DNA of 64,000 nucleotides from Albirhodobacter sp042466415 (GTDB lineage: Bacteria > Pseudomonadota > Alphaproteobacteria > Rhodobacterales > Rhodobacteraceae): positions 186,001-250,000 of the forward strand of contig NZ_JAXHCH010000002.1 of the NCBI RefSeq assembly GCF_042466415.1. Reading direction: 5' to 3'. Within the stretch, counting starts at the first letter, position 1. Each line of letters starts with the position of its first letter. The notes under the pieces are model-generated. The model did not search any database. It saw nothing but the letters and a program-made list of their open reading frames with translations, and was not told where the DNA came from. Both the position numbers and the translations under genes were made by a program. Below, piece after piece: positions 51,089-58,989 of the stretch.

Positions 51089-51721
51089 ATGTTTATCGAC
51101 AAGTTGAACTGGCGCTACGCCACCAAGAAAATGGACCCTGCGAAATCCGTCCCGCAAGATAAGGTCGATGCAATCGTGAATGCGATCAGCCTGACGCCGA
51201 CCTCCTCGGGGTTGCAGCCGTTTGAAGTCTTTATCATCACCAATGACGAAATCCGTGCCAAAATCCAGCCGGTGTCTTGGAACCAGTCGCAGATCACCGA
51301 AGGCTCGCACCTTATCGTTCTGGCGGCGTGGGATAACTACACAGAGGCGCGGATTGATGCTGTTGTGGCGCAAATGGCGGCGGAGCGCGGCGGCCTGACC
51401 GATACGCTCAAGGGGTATTACGATAACCTCAAGGCGATGTATTTGCCGCGTGAGGCGGAGGTGAACTACCAGCACGCCGCCCGTCAGGCCTATGTCGCGC
51501 TCGGGTTTGCGCTTGCGGCCGCGGCGGAGCTTGAAGTTGATAGCACCCCGATGGAAGGGTTCGACCCTGACGCAGTGGATGAGATCCTCGGCCTGCGCGA
51601 GAAGGGCCTGCGATCGGTTATTTTGCTGCCTTTGGGCTACCGCGATGTCTCGGGTGACTGGCTCGCGCCGATGCCGAAAGTGCGTCGTCCTTTGGCCGAT
51701 CTGGTGACGCATCTCGATTGA
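51089..51721 (+). CDS. NAD(P)H-dependent nitroreductase-family oxidoreductase
   Basis: A 210-residue flavoprotein of the NfsB/nitroreductase type. The N-terminal FMN-binding segment is NWRYATKKMD, then LTPTSSGLQPFEVFI, with further FMN contacts at YVALGFALAAAAELEVDSTPMEGF and ILLPLGYRD. The substrate could be nitroaromatics, quinones or dihydropteridine; this cannot be decided. It stands between cmk and rpsA with its own ribosome-binding site (AAAAAGG) and 220 bases before rpsA, so it may be an insertion in the usual cmk-rpsA order. Confidence 0.88.
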   Translation: MFIDKLNWRYATKKMDPAKSVPQDKVDAIVNAISLTPTSSGLQPFEVFIITNDEIRAKIQPVSWNQSQITEGSHLIVLAAWDNYTEARIDAVVAQMAAERGGLTDTLKGYYDNLKAMYLPREAEVNYQHAARQAYVALGFALAAAAELEVDSTPMEGFDPDAVDEILGLREKGLRSVILLPLGYRDVSGDWLAPMPKVRRPLADLVTHLD

Positions 51722-51941
51722 TCGGGCGCTGATTTAAAACCGATGGGCGCGGCGGGGAAACCTATGCCGCGCCCTATTGCCATTCGGGCGGGGATAATCC
51801 TTGCGATATTGGGGAATCGGGCCTATACGGACGCGGTCTCAATGGGTCGGGCTTCGCTCGGCCTCTTTGGGGCATTCGCAACAAAAGACCGGCGGAGACA
51901 ACCGCATGGCCAGAAAACCCATGTAAAGGAAACTCGGACGC

Positions 51942-53621
51942 ATGTGCGCTAAAACGACTATGGAAGAATTTGAAGCCCTTCTCGCAGAGAGCTTCGAGAT
52001 CGATACCCCACAAGAGGGTTCGGTTGTTAAAGGTAAGGTTATCGCGATTGAAGCGGGCCAAGCCATCATCGACGTAGGCTACAAGATGGAAGGCCGCGTC
52101 GAACTTAAAGAATTCGCAAACCCGGGCGAAGCTCCTGAAATCGCTGTTGGCGATGAAGTAGAAGTGTATCTCGACCGCGTCGAAAACGCCCGTGGTGAAG
52201 CTGTTATTTCGCGCGAGAAAGCTCGCCGCGAAGAAGCATGGGATCGCCTTGAGCAAGCCTACGCAAAAGAAGAGCGCGTCGATGGCGCAATCTTCGGTCG
52301 CGTCAAAGGTGGCTTCACCGTCGATCTCGGCGGCGCAGTTGCGTTCCTTCCAGGCAGCCAAGTCGACGTCCGCCCAGTGCGCGACGCTGGCCCGCTCATG
52401 GGTCTCAAGCAGCCGTTCCAAATCCTCAAGATGGACCGTCGTCGTGGCAACATCGTTGTTTCGCGCCGTGCAATCCTTGAAGAATCGCGCGCCGAACAGC
52501 GTGCCGAAGTCATCGGCAACCTCACTGAAGGCCAAGTGGTCGACGGCGTTGTCAAGAACATCACCGAATACGGTGCGTTCGTTGACTTGGGCGGCGTAGA
52601 CGGCCTGCTGCACGTGACCGACATGGCATGGCGCCGCGTCAACCACCCGTCCGAGATCCTGTCGATCGGCGAAACCGTTAAGGTTCAAGTCGTCAAGATC
52701 AACAAAGACACCCACCGTATCTCCTTGGGCATGAAGCAGCTCCAGAACGATCCGTGGGATTCGGTCGAGTTGAAGTTCCCGCTGGAGTTGATCCACAAGG
52801 GCCGCGTTACCAACATCACCGATTACGGCGCCTTCGTGGAGCTGGAAGCTGGTGTGGAAGGTCTCGTGCACGTTTCCGAGATGTCCTGGACCAAGAAGAA
52901 CGTCCACCCGGGCAAAATCGTCTCCACGAGCCAAGAAGTCGACGTCATGGTTCTCGAGATCGATACCTCGAAGCGCCGCGTTTCGCTCGGCCTCAAGCAA
53001 ACCATGCGTAACCCGTGGGAAGTCTTCGCAGAAGCGAACCCGGTCAACACGGTTATCGAAGGCGAAGTTAAGAACATCACCGAATTCGGTCTGTTCATCG
53101 GCCTCGACAACGACATCGACGGCATGGTTCACCTCTCCGATCTCTCGTGGGATCAGCGCGGCGAAGACGCCATCCAGAACTACCGCAAAGGCGACATGGT
53201 TAAGGCCGCTGTCACCGAAGTGGACGTTGAGAAAGAGCGTATCTCGCTCTCGATCAAAGGTCTCGACGCGGATACGTTCTCCGATGCAGTTGACGGCGTG
53301 AAGCGCGGTTCGGTGATCACGGTTGAAGTGACCGCGATCGAAGAAGGCGGCATTGAGTGCGACTACAACGGCATGAAGTCGTTCATCCGTCGTTCGGATC
53401 TGTCGCGTGACCGTGCTGACCAGCGCCCTGAGCGTTTCTCGGTTGGCGATAAGGTCGACGTTCGCGTCACCAACGTGGATTCGAAAACCCGCCGTCTCGG
53501 CGTGTCGATCAAAGCACGTGAAATCGCTGAAGAAAAAGAAGCCGTTGAGCAGTATGGCTCGTCGGATTCGGGCGCATCGCTGGGTGATATCCTCGGCGCC
53601 GCTCTCAAAGGCGACAACTAA
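51942..53621 (+). CDS. rpsA: 30S ribosomal protein S1
   Basis: A 559-residue protein made of six S1 RNA-binding repeats, of which the third to sixth are the most regular (VVKNITEYGAFVDLGGVDGLL, VTNITDYGAFVELEAGVEGL, VKNITEFGLFIGLDNDIDGM). S1 brings mRNA to the 30S subunit. The codon usage is visibly more selected than that of the neighbours (for example GAA, AAC and CGT preference), as expected for a highly expressed gene. The start is the first Met of the usual MEEFEALL-preceding leader. A strong terminator follows. Confidence 0.96.
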   Translation: MCAKTTMEEFEALLAESFEIDTPQEGSVVKGKVIAIEAGQAIIDVGYKMEGRVELKEFANPGEAPEIAVGDEVEVYLDRVENARGEAVISREKARREEAWDRLEQAYAKEERVDGAIFGRVKGGFTVDLGGAVAFLPGSQVDVRPVRDAGPLMGLKQPFQILKMDRRRGNIVVSRRAILEESRAEQRAEVIGNLTEGQVVDGVVKNITEYGAFVDLGGVDGLLHVTDMAWRRVNHPSEILSIGETVKVQVVKINKDTHRISLGMKQLQNDPWDSVELKFPLELIHKGRVTNITDYGAFVELEAGVEGLVHVSEMSWTKKNVHPGKIVSTSQEVDVMVLEIDTSKRRVSLGLKQTMRNPWEVFAEANPVNTVIEGEVKNITEFGLFIGLDNDIDGMVHLSDLSWDQRGEDAIQNYRKGDMVKAAVTEVDVEKERISLSIKGLDADTFSDAVDGVKRGSVITVEVTAIEEGGIECDYNGMKSFIRRSDLSRDRADQRPERFSVGDKVDVRVTNVDSKTRRLGVSIKAREIAEEKEAVEQYGSSDSGASLGDILGAALKGDN

Positions 53622-53642
53622 TCCCTACCGGATTTGAATTGG

Positions 53643-53678
53643 ATCAGCCCCGTGCGAAAGCGCGGGGCTGATTTGTTT
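53643..53678 (+). terminator. intrinsic terminator after rpsA
   Basis: ATCAGCCCCGTGC, a GAAA tetraloop and GCGCGGGGCTGAT (13 pairs, one G-U), followed by TTGTTT. Confidence 0.9.
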
Positions 53679-53901
53679 GCGAGAGGCATCTCCCGCGCAA
53701 AGAGGCGCAAATCACCGTCCGTCGCAGATGTGCGGCTGCCGCGCGCGTCACCTTTGCAAAAACGCCCCCCTTCCGACCTCGTGTTTTCCGAAAATAAGCG
53801 TGTTCTCCGGTATTTGATGTTTGTCAGATCGGATTATGTGCCTATATTCAACATATTGAGACCCGTCCGGTATGCCACACGGACTTTCAGGGGGGATGCA
53901 G

Positions 53902-54186
53902 ATGATCCGATCAGAGTTGATTGTTAAGATTTCCGAAGAAAACCCGCACCTGTTTCAGCGGGATGTCGAGCGGATCGTGAACACGATTTTCGAAGAGATC
54001 GTCACCGCTATGGCGCGCGGCGATCGGGTAGAGCTGCGTGGCTTTGGCGCGTTCTCTGTCAAACAGCGCGACGCCCGTACCGGGCGCAATCCGCGCACTG
54101 GTAAATCCGTAGAAGTCGATGAGAAGCACGTGCCGTTCTTCAAGACCGGCAAGCTGCTACGCGATCGTCTGAACGGAGAAGAATGA
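53902..54186 (+). CDS. ihfB: integration host factor beta subunit
   Basis: A 94-residue DNA-bending protein of the HU/IHF family. The dimer core (SELIVKISEENPHLFQRD, VERIVNTIFEEIV) is followed by VELRGFGAFSVKQRDARTG and the DNA-contacting arm RNPRTGKSVEV, then VPFFKTGKLLRDRLN, all typical of IhfB. It pairs with IhfA. The start at 53902 agrees with the family; ATG at 53896 would add two residues. It follows rpsA as in other proteobacteria and overlaps the next gene (ATGATG), so the LapA-like gene is co-translated. Confidence 0.95.
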   Translation: MIRSELIVKISEENPHLFQRDVERIVNTIFEEIVTAMARGDRVELRGFGAFSVKQRDARTGRNPRTGKSVEVDEKHVPFFKTGKLLRDRLNGEE

Positions 54187-54542
54187 TGTTTCGCGCGCTG
54201 CGTCTCGTATTCCTCGCCGTCGTTGCGGCCACGTTAATTGGCCTTGCGCTGGCGAACCGCGATATTGTCACGCTGCGCGCATTGCCGCCCGAAGCGGGGG
54301 ATTTCCTCGGCTTCACGTGGTCGATTGACGTGCCGCTGTTTGCTGTCGTGTTCGCAGGGATCTTGCTCGGTCTGCTCGTAGGCTTCGTCTGGGAATGGAT
54401 GCGGGAATACAAGCTCCGCAAAACAGCCAGCACAGCCTCGCGGAAGGTCAATGATCTGGAACGCGAGCTTCGCCGCCTCAAAGCGAAATCCGAAGGCCCG
54501 AAGGATGATGTTCTCGCGCTGATGGACAATCGTTCCGTTTAA
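54183..54542 (+). CDS. LapA-domain membrane protein
   Basis: A 119-residue protein with two transmembrane helices (VFLAVVAATLIGLALANRD and LFAVVFAGILLGLLVGFVW) and a cytoplasmic coiled-coil tail (KVNDLERELRRLKAKSE). This is the layout of the LapA/DUF1049 family, whose E. coli members (YciS) take part in lipopolysaccharide assembly. It overlaps the stop of ihfB and is followed by trpF within two bases, so it belongs to the ihfB-trpF unit. Confidence 0.85.
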   Translation: MMFRALRLVFLAVVAATLIGLALANRDIVTLRALPPEAGDFLGFTWSIDVPLFAVVFAGILLGLLVGFVWEWMREYKLRKTASTASRKVNDLERELRRLKAKSEGPKDDVLALMDNRSV

Positions 54543-54543
54543 G

Positions 54544-55179
54544 ATGGCGACACGTGTAAAAATCTGCGGGCTGCGCGATGCGGCCTCGGTCGGGGCCGCT
54601 GTTGATGCCGGTGCGCGGTATCTCGGGTTTGTTTTCTTTCCGAAATCTCCGCGCAATGTCACCATCGATGAGGCGCGCGATTTGGCCGTTGATGTTCCGA
54701 TGGGCGTGGCCAAGGTGGCGCTTGTGGTGAACGCGAGCGATGCCGAGCTGACAGCGATTACGCAATCGGTCCCGCTCGACATGCTTCAGCTGCACGGGGC
54801 CGAGACGCCCGAGCGCGTGGCGGAAATCCGCGCGCGGTTCGGGCTTCCGGTGATGAAGGCGCTTGGCGTTGCCGACGCGGCGGATCTGGCGCGGGTTCCG
54901 GCCTATGAGGCCGTCGCTGACCAGCTTCTCCTCGATGCGAAAGCCCCCAAAGGCGCGGTCTTGCCGGGCGGTAACGGGTTAGCCTTCGATTGGCAGCTCG
55001 TGAAAGGCTATAGCTTCACCAAGCCTTGGATGCTGGCAGGCGGGTTGACCCCGGAAAATGTGGCGCAAGCCGTGCGCCTCACCGGGGCGTTGCAGGTCGA
55101 TGTGTCCTCGGGCGTCGAAAGCAGCGCGGGCGTCAAGGACCATGATCTGATCCGCGCCTTCGTTCACGCCGCAGGGTAG
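54544..55179 (+). CDS. trpF: phosphoribosylanthranilate isomerase
   Basis: A 211-residue TIM-barrel enzyme of tryptophan biosynthesis. The catalytic Cys lies in VKICGLRD, and the other blocks are GFVFFPKSPRNV, LDMLQLHGAETPE, LLLDAKAPK (catalytic Asp) and the phosphate-binding WMLAGGLTPENV, QVDVSSGVESSAGVKD. It starts one base after the LapA-like gene. trpB follows after 128 bases. Confidence 0.95.
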   Translation: MATRVKICGLRDAASVGAAVDAGARYLGFVFFPKSPRNVTIDEARDLAVDVPMGVAKVALVVNASDAELTAITQSVPLDMLQLHGAETPERVAEIRARFGLPVMKALGVADAADLARVPAYEAVADQLLLDAKAPKGAVLPGGNGLAFDWQLVKGYSFTKPWMLAGGLTPENVAQAVRLTGALQVDVSSGVESSAGVKDHDLIRAFVHAAG

Positions 55180-55307
55180 GGGCGGCACGAACCGCAGTCT
55201 GCCGCCGTTCATGAACAGTCTTTTCGCATGACGCTCTTGCCTTGCCGCTCAGGCGCTTTACCCTCTCGCCCATTCGCGCTAATCGTGAGCGAACAGAGGA
55301 GAGCCCG

Positions 55308-56540
55308 ATGCCTAATGATCTTCCCAACAGCTTTTTCAATGCGCCCGATGAACAGGGCCGTTTTGGCATTCACGGCGGGCGTTTCGTCTCCGAGACCCTG
55401 ATGCCGCTCATTCTTGAACTCGAAGAACAATACGAGTTCGCGAAAACGGACGATACCTTCTGGGCGCAGATGGATGATCTGTGGAAGCATTACGTGGGCC
55501 GTCCGTCGCCGCTCTATTATGCGCCGCGGTTGACCGAACATTTGGGCGGGGCAAAAATTTACCTCAAGCGCGACGAGTTGAACCACACGGGCGCGCATAA
55601 GATCAATAACGTGTTGGGGCAGATTTTACTCGCGATGCGGATGGGGAAGACGCGGATCATCGCGGAGACGGGTGCAGGGCAACACGGTGTTGCGACGGCA
55701 ACGGTGTGTGCGCGATTCGGCTTGAAATGCGTCGTTTATATGGGCGCCACAGATGTGGAACGCCAAGCGCCGAACGTGTTCCGTATGCGGCTTTTGGGCG
55801 CGGAAGTGGTGCCTGTCACATCGGGGCGCGGCACATTGAAAGACGCGATGAATGATGCGCTGCGCGATTGGGTGACCAATGTCCGCGACACATTCTATTG
55901 CATCGGCACGGTCGCGGGCCCCGCGCCCTATCCTGCGATGGTGCGGGATTTCCAGTCGATCATCGGCAAGGAAGTGCGCTGGCAGTTGGCCGAGCAAGAG
56001 GGCGAGGGGCGCTTGCCTGACACGCTGATTGCGGCGATTGGCGGCGGTTCCAATGCGATGGGCTTGTTCTATGAGTTCCTTGATGAGCCTTCGGTGAATA
56101 TTATCGGCGTCGAGGCCGGTGGCAAAGGCGTCAATGACAAGATGGAGCATTGCGCCTCATTGACGGGTGGCCGTCCGGGCGTGCTGCACGGAAACCGGAC
56201 CTATTTGTTGCAAGATGAAGATGGCCAGATCCTCGAAGGTCATTCGATCTCGGCCGGACTGGATTACCCCGGCATCGGGCCGGAGCATTCCTGGCTGCAC
56301 GACTCGGGCCGCGCGACCTATGTCAACGCGACCGATACCGAGGCGCTGGAAGCGTTCCAGCTTTCGTGCCGCTTGGAGGGGATTATCCCCGCGCTGGAGC
56401 CGTCTCACGCGCTGGCGCATGTCATCAAGCTCGCGCCGACCTTGCCGAAGGACCATATCCTTGTGATGAATATGTGCGGGCGTGGCGATAAGGATATCTT
56501 CACCGTCGCCAAGCATCTCGGCTTCGATATGAAGGTGTGA
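55308..56540 (+). CDS. trpB: tryptophan synthase beta chain
   Basis: A 410-residue PLP enzyme that condenses indole and serine. The PLP lysine is in LNHTGAHKINNVLGQ, with GRPSPLYYAPRL, ETGAGQHGVATATV, the phosphate loop GGGSNAMG and the C-terminal MCGRGDKDIFTV. Length is normal. It lies downstream of trpF as in most Rhodobacterales; trpA is not in the window. GAGGAGAG precedes the ATG, and a terminator follows. Confidence 0.97.
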   Translation: MPNDLPNSFFNAPDEQGRFGIHGGRFVSETLMPLILELEEQYEFAKTDDTFWAQMDDLWKHYVGRPSPLYYAPRLTEHLGGAKIYLKRDELNHTGAHKINNVLGQILLAMRMGKTRIIAETGAGQHGVATATVCARFGLKCVVYMGATDVERQAPNVFRMRLLGAEVVPVTSGRGTLKDAMNDALRDWVTNVRDTFYCIGTVAGPAPYPAMVRDFQSIIGKEVRWQLAEQEGEGRLPDTLIAAIGGGSNAMGLFYEFLDEPSVNIIGVEAGGKGVNDKMEHCASLTGGRPGVLHGNRTYLLQDEDGQILEGHSISAGLDYPGIGPEHSWLHDSGRATYVNATDTEALEAFQLSCRLEGIIPALEPSHALAHVIKLAPTLPKDHILVMNMCGRGDKDIFTVAKHLGFDMKV

Positions 56541-56563
56541 CGGCGGCGATTAGCGAATTTTCG

Positions 56564-56592
56564 ACGGCGGCAGATCACTCTGTCGCCGTTTT
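56564..56592 (+). terminator. intrinsic terminator after trpB
   Basis: ACGGCGGCAGA pairs with TCTGTCGCCGT (11 pairs, one G-U) around a TCAC loop and is followed by TTT. Confidence 0.8.
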
Positions 56593-56615
56593 GCTTTTGG
56601 CGGGCTGCCTAGGGC

Positions 56616-57155
56616 CTACCGCGCTTCGTTTTTCTTTTTCTTCTTTTTCTTGCGACCTGAGCCCCCTGAGGTGTCATCCGCATCCGCGAGATCGGCGCCC
56701 ATGAGCGCCGAGAGGTCGGCGGCGTCTTGTCGGGCGAGGGCGGCTGTGAAGGCGTTCGCCGCCTCAAATACCGCTGTGAGGTCCGTCAGGCGCGTATCCT
56801 CCTGTTGCGCGCCAAGGTCTTGCAGGCGTTCAAAAACAGGGGCGAGATCGCGGCGCTGGCGCTCGGCGATGATCCTCCGCGCAACCTCCCACGGGTCGGC
56901 GGGCGCGACGAAGAAATCGCGGCGATTTCCGGGGCTGCGTGCGACGTCGACCAATCCCCATGCGCGCAATTCTTTGAGCGCGACGGATACGCCTGACCGC
57001 GAGAGGCCACAAATCTGGGTCAAATCATCTGCTGTCGGCGCCATCGCTGCCCGCCAGATCGCTGCGAAGCAAAAGCCTGCAGGGCGCGAGAGACCGAATT
57101 TCTGTGCAAGGTCCGCGAAAATTGCGGCGATGGCGCTATCTGTATCAGAGGTCAT
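56616..57155 (-). CDS. GbsR/MarR-family transcriptional regulator with poly-lysine tail
   Basis: A 179-residue protein with a winged helix-turn-helix in the GbsR style (PTADDLTQICGLSRSGVSVAL, then LRAWGLVDVARSPGNRRDFF), preceded by GLSRPAGFCFAAIW. The second half is helical and is followed by a seven-lysine run (RKKKKKKKNEAR) at the C-terminus. The tail is unusual; it might bind nucleic acid or result from slippage in the A-rich repeat. The target is unknown; the znuA gene downstream in the same direction of reading is on the far side. GGAACC precedes the ATG at 57155. Confidence 0.75.
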   Translation of the reverse strand: MTSDTDSAIAAIFADLAQKFGLSRPAGFCFAAIWRAAMAPTADDLTQICGLSRSGVSVALKELRAWGLVDVARSPGNRRDFFVAPADPWEVARRIIAERQRRDLAPVFERLQDLGAQQEDTRLTDLTAVFEAANAFTAALARQDAADLSALMGADLADADDTSGGSGRKKKKKKKNEAR

Positions 57156-57196
57156 GACGGTTCCAGATATACTATTCTGCCTCCTCATAACACTGA

Positions 57197-57271
57197 AGGC
57201 GGCGGATGTCGCCTATCGCATCCGCCGCCTTCCCTATCTCTCGTCATGAAAAGCTTTACGCCGCTTTTTCA
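57197..57271 (-). terminator. hairpin pair between znuA and the GbsR-type gene
   Basis: A 13-bp GC-rich stem (AAGGCGGCGGATG, 57197-57209, with CATCCGCCGCCTT, 57220-57232) lacks a T-run. Closer to znuA, AAAAAGC and GCTTTT at about 57249-57269 form a weaker stem. One or both probably end the leftward znuA transcript. Confidence 0.45.
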
Positions 57272-57284
57272 TGCGGTTGCCGGA

Positions 57285-58334
57285 TCAAGCGCCCTTCAGG
57301 CAGGCGGCGATTTTGCCGATGATATCGCGCATCAACGTCTCGTAGAGATCCCGCCCGCCGTCAAAGGCGTTGCCGGCAGGATCAATCGCCTCACCTACGC
57401 GCACGTCGCTGCCTTCGGCCAAGAGCATCGCGGGCTTCGCGTCTTGCTGCGTTTCGGGGAAGATGCAAACCGCGCCTTCCTCTTTCATCATTGCCAAAAG
57501 TTCGCGCGGATGCCCCGCGCCGCCCGAGGATGCATCGCCCATCAGGATCGAGCCGAGGATATTGAGCGAAAAACGGGCCTGCAAATAGCCATAGGCGTCA
57601 TGGCCGGTGATGAAGGGTTGGTCCTGCACCGGCGCAATGGTTTCACGCAGTTCGGCGAGGAGCGCGGTAAGCTCGGCCTGTGCGGTTTGGGCATTCGCGC
57701 GGTAGGTTGCGGCATTCTCGGGGTCTTGTTCCGCGAGGCGCTGCGCGATCACGTCGACCCAAATGATTGCGTTTTCAGGATCGAGCCACGCATGGGGATC
57801 GGTGCCTTCATGCACGTGACCCTCGTGGTCGTCATGCGCCTCGTGATCGTCATGTCCCTCGTGGTCGTCATGCGCTGCGTGATCGTCATGTCCTTCGTGC
57901 TCGTCATGCGCGGCGTGATCGTCGTGTCCTTCGTGCTCGCCATGCGCGGCGTGGTCGTCATGATCTTCATGGTCGTGCGCGTCGTCATACGCCCGCAGGA
58001 TCGTGCCTTCCGCCTGAAGGAGACCAAGAACGCTGGTTGACTCTTTACCCTCCGCGGCGGGAATGAGCCAAGGTGTCAACTCAGGCCCGATCCAGATCAA
58101 CAGATCGGCCTCTTGCAGGGCGCGAGCCTGTGTCGGGCGTAGCTGGTAATGGTGCTCGTCGGAGCCGGGCTGCAAAAGCGCCTCAGGTGTGCCCAGATCG
58201 CCCATGACCTTCGCGGTCAAGGATGCAACGGCTGGGATATCAGTCAGCACCATCGGCACTTCCGCCAACGCGGCGCAGGGCGCGAGGGCAAGCGTGGACG
58301 TGAGGGCGAGAGGGTGAAAGTATTTGAGGCGCAT
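57285..58334 (-). CDS. znuA: zinc ABC transporter substrate-binding protein
   Basis: A 349-residue periplasmic zinc-binding protein with a signal peptide (cleavage after ALA, about residue 24). The cluster A-I landmarks are ALLQPGSDEHHYQLRPT (first His ligands), GTDPHAWLDPENAI, ITGHDAYGYL and CIFPETQQD. Between about 118 and 172 lies a His/Asp-rich loop made of 12-residue repeats (HEGHDDHAAHDE and variants), typical of ZnuA loops but here longer and more regular. It delivers Zn2+ to ZnuBC. The gene is divergent from zur-znuCB and faces two Zur-type palindromes. Confidence 0.93.
   Translation of the reverse strand: MRLKYFHPLALTSTLALAPCAALAEVPMVLTDIPAVASLTAKVMGDLGTPEALLQPGSDEHHYQLRPTQARALQEADLLIWIGPELTPWLIPAAEGKESTSVLGLLQAEGTILRAYDDAHDHEDHDDHAAHGEHEGHDDHAAHDEHEGHDDHAAHDDHEGHDDHEAHDDHEGHVHEGTDPHAWLDPENAIIWVDVIAQRLAEQDPENAATYRANAQTAQAELTALLAELRETIAPVQDQPFITGHDAYGYLQARFSLNILGSILMGDASSGGAGHPRELLAMMKEEGAVCIFPETQQDAKPAMLLAEGSDVRVGEAIDPAGNAFDGGRDLYETLMRDIIGKIAACLKGA
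57820..57963. repeat. four 36-bp tandem repeats encoding the His-rich loop of ZnuA
   Basis: Units begin at 57820, 57856, 57892 and 57928 and differ by a few substitutions. Each encodes 12 residues rich in His and Asp. Exact phase keeps the frame, so unit number can change without breaking the protein. Confidence 0.85.
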
Positions 58335-58373
58335 CGGTCGGGCTCCGGTTGAACTGAATGGGGCGCTTGTCTA

Positions 58374-58388
58374 TGTTATAGCATAACA
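58374..58388. promoter_or_regulatory. Zur box, znuA-proximal
   Basis: Perfect inverted repeat TGTTAT-AGC-ATAACA between znuA and zur, matching the general Zur/Fur-family operator form of alphaproteobacteria. It lies 40 bases from the znuA start codon. Confidence 0.8.
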
Positions 58389-58400
58389 AGTCAACCGCCG

Positions 58401-58415
58401 TGTTACAATATAACG
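58401..58415. promoter_or_regulatory. second Zur-type box, zur-proximal
   Basis: TGTTAC-AAT-ATAACG, an imperfect copy of the first palindrome, with its centre 27 bases away. The pair would allow separate repression of the leftward znuA and rightward zur-znuCB promoters. Confidence 0.65.
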
Positions 58416-58485
58416 TTTTGACTTGGCTTTCCGCGCCAAACGCTGTTGTTTGGGTGGACGCAGCAATGAGATCGGACCTTGAATC

Positions 58486-58989
58486 ATGCCCAATACCAAC
58501 CCCGCTTTTGAGGATCACGATCATAGCCATTGCGCGCGCGGCACGCTTGCGCGCGCGGAGGCCGTGGCGGAGGAGCGTGGCGCGCGTCTGACGCCTGTTC
58601 GCAAGCGCGCGCTTGAAATTCTTCTGGAAGCGCACCGCGCGATGGGCGCCTACGAGGTGTTGGAACGTCTCGCGGAGGACGGCTTTGGCAAGCAGCCGCC
58701 TGTTGCGTATCGGGCGTTGGAATTCTTGGTCGAGAACGGATTCGCGCACCGGATCCGCCGCCTGAATGCCTTTGCCGCGTGTATGCATCCGGGCGAGGCC
58801 CATGCGCCGGTCTTTTTGATTTGCGGGGTCTGTGACGGGGTGATGGAGGCGGCGGCGGAACCCGTTCGCGCGGCACTGGATATTGCTGCGGCGGCACATG
58901 GGTTCGTCATTGAGCGCGCAAATATCGAAGCGCTTGGCCAGTGCCCCGCTTGCGCCGAAACTGTCGACAACACCGAGATCCCCGCATGA
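58486..58989 (+). CDS. zur: zinc uptake regulator of the Fur family
   Basis: A 167-residue Fur-like repressor. An N-terminal His/Asp segment (FEDHDHSHCARG) precedes the winged helix (RLTPVRKRALEILLEAHRAM, PVAYRALEFLVENGFAHRI), and the dimer domain has the metal Cys pairs in FLICGVCDGV and GQCPACAE. Its gene is divergent from znuA, co-directional with znuCB, and the intervening DNA has two Zur-type palindromes, so zinc rather than iron is the likely signal. Its stop overlaps the znuC start (ATGA). Confidence 0.92.
   Translation: MPNTNPAFEDHDHSHCARGTLARAEAVAEERGARLTPVRKRALEILLEAHRAMGAYEVLERLAEDGFGKQPPVAYRALEFLVENGFAHRIRRLNAFAACMHPGEAHAPVFLICGVCDGVMEAAAEPVRAALDIAAAAHGFVIERANIEALGQCPACAETVDNTEIPA

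Noticed and set aside
57820..57963. CRISPR-like array suggested by regular 36-base repeats
   Set aside because: There are no spacers; the repeats are directly adjacent and encode the His-rich loop of ZnuA.
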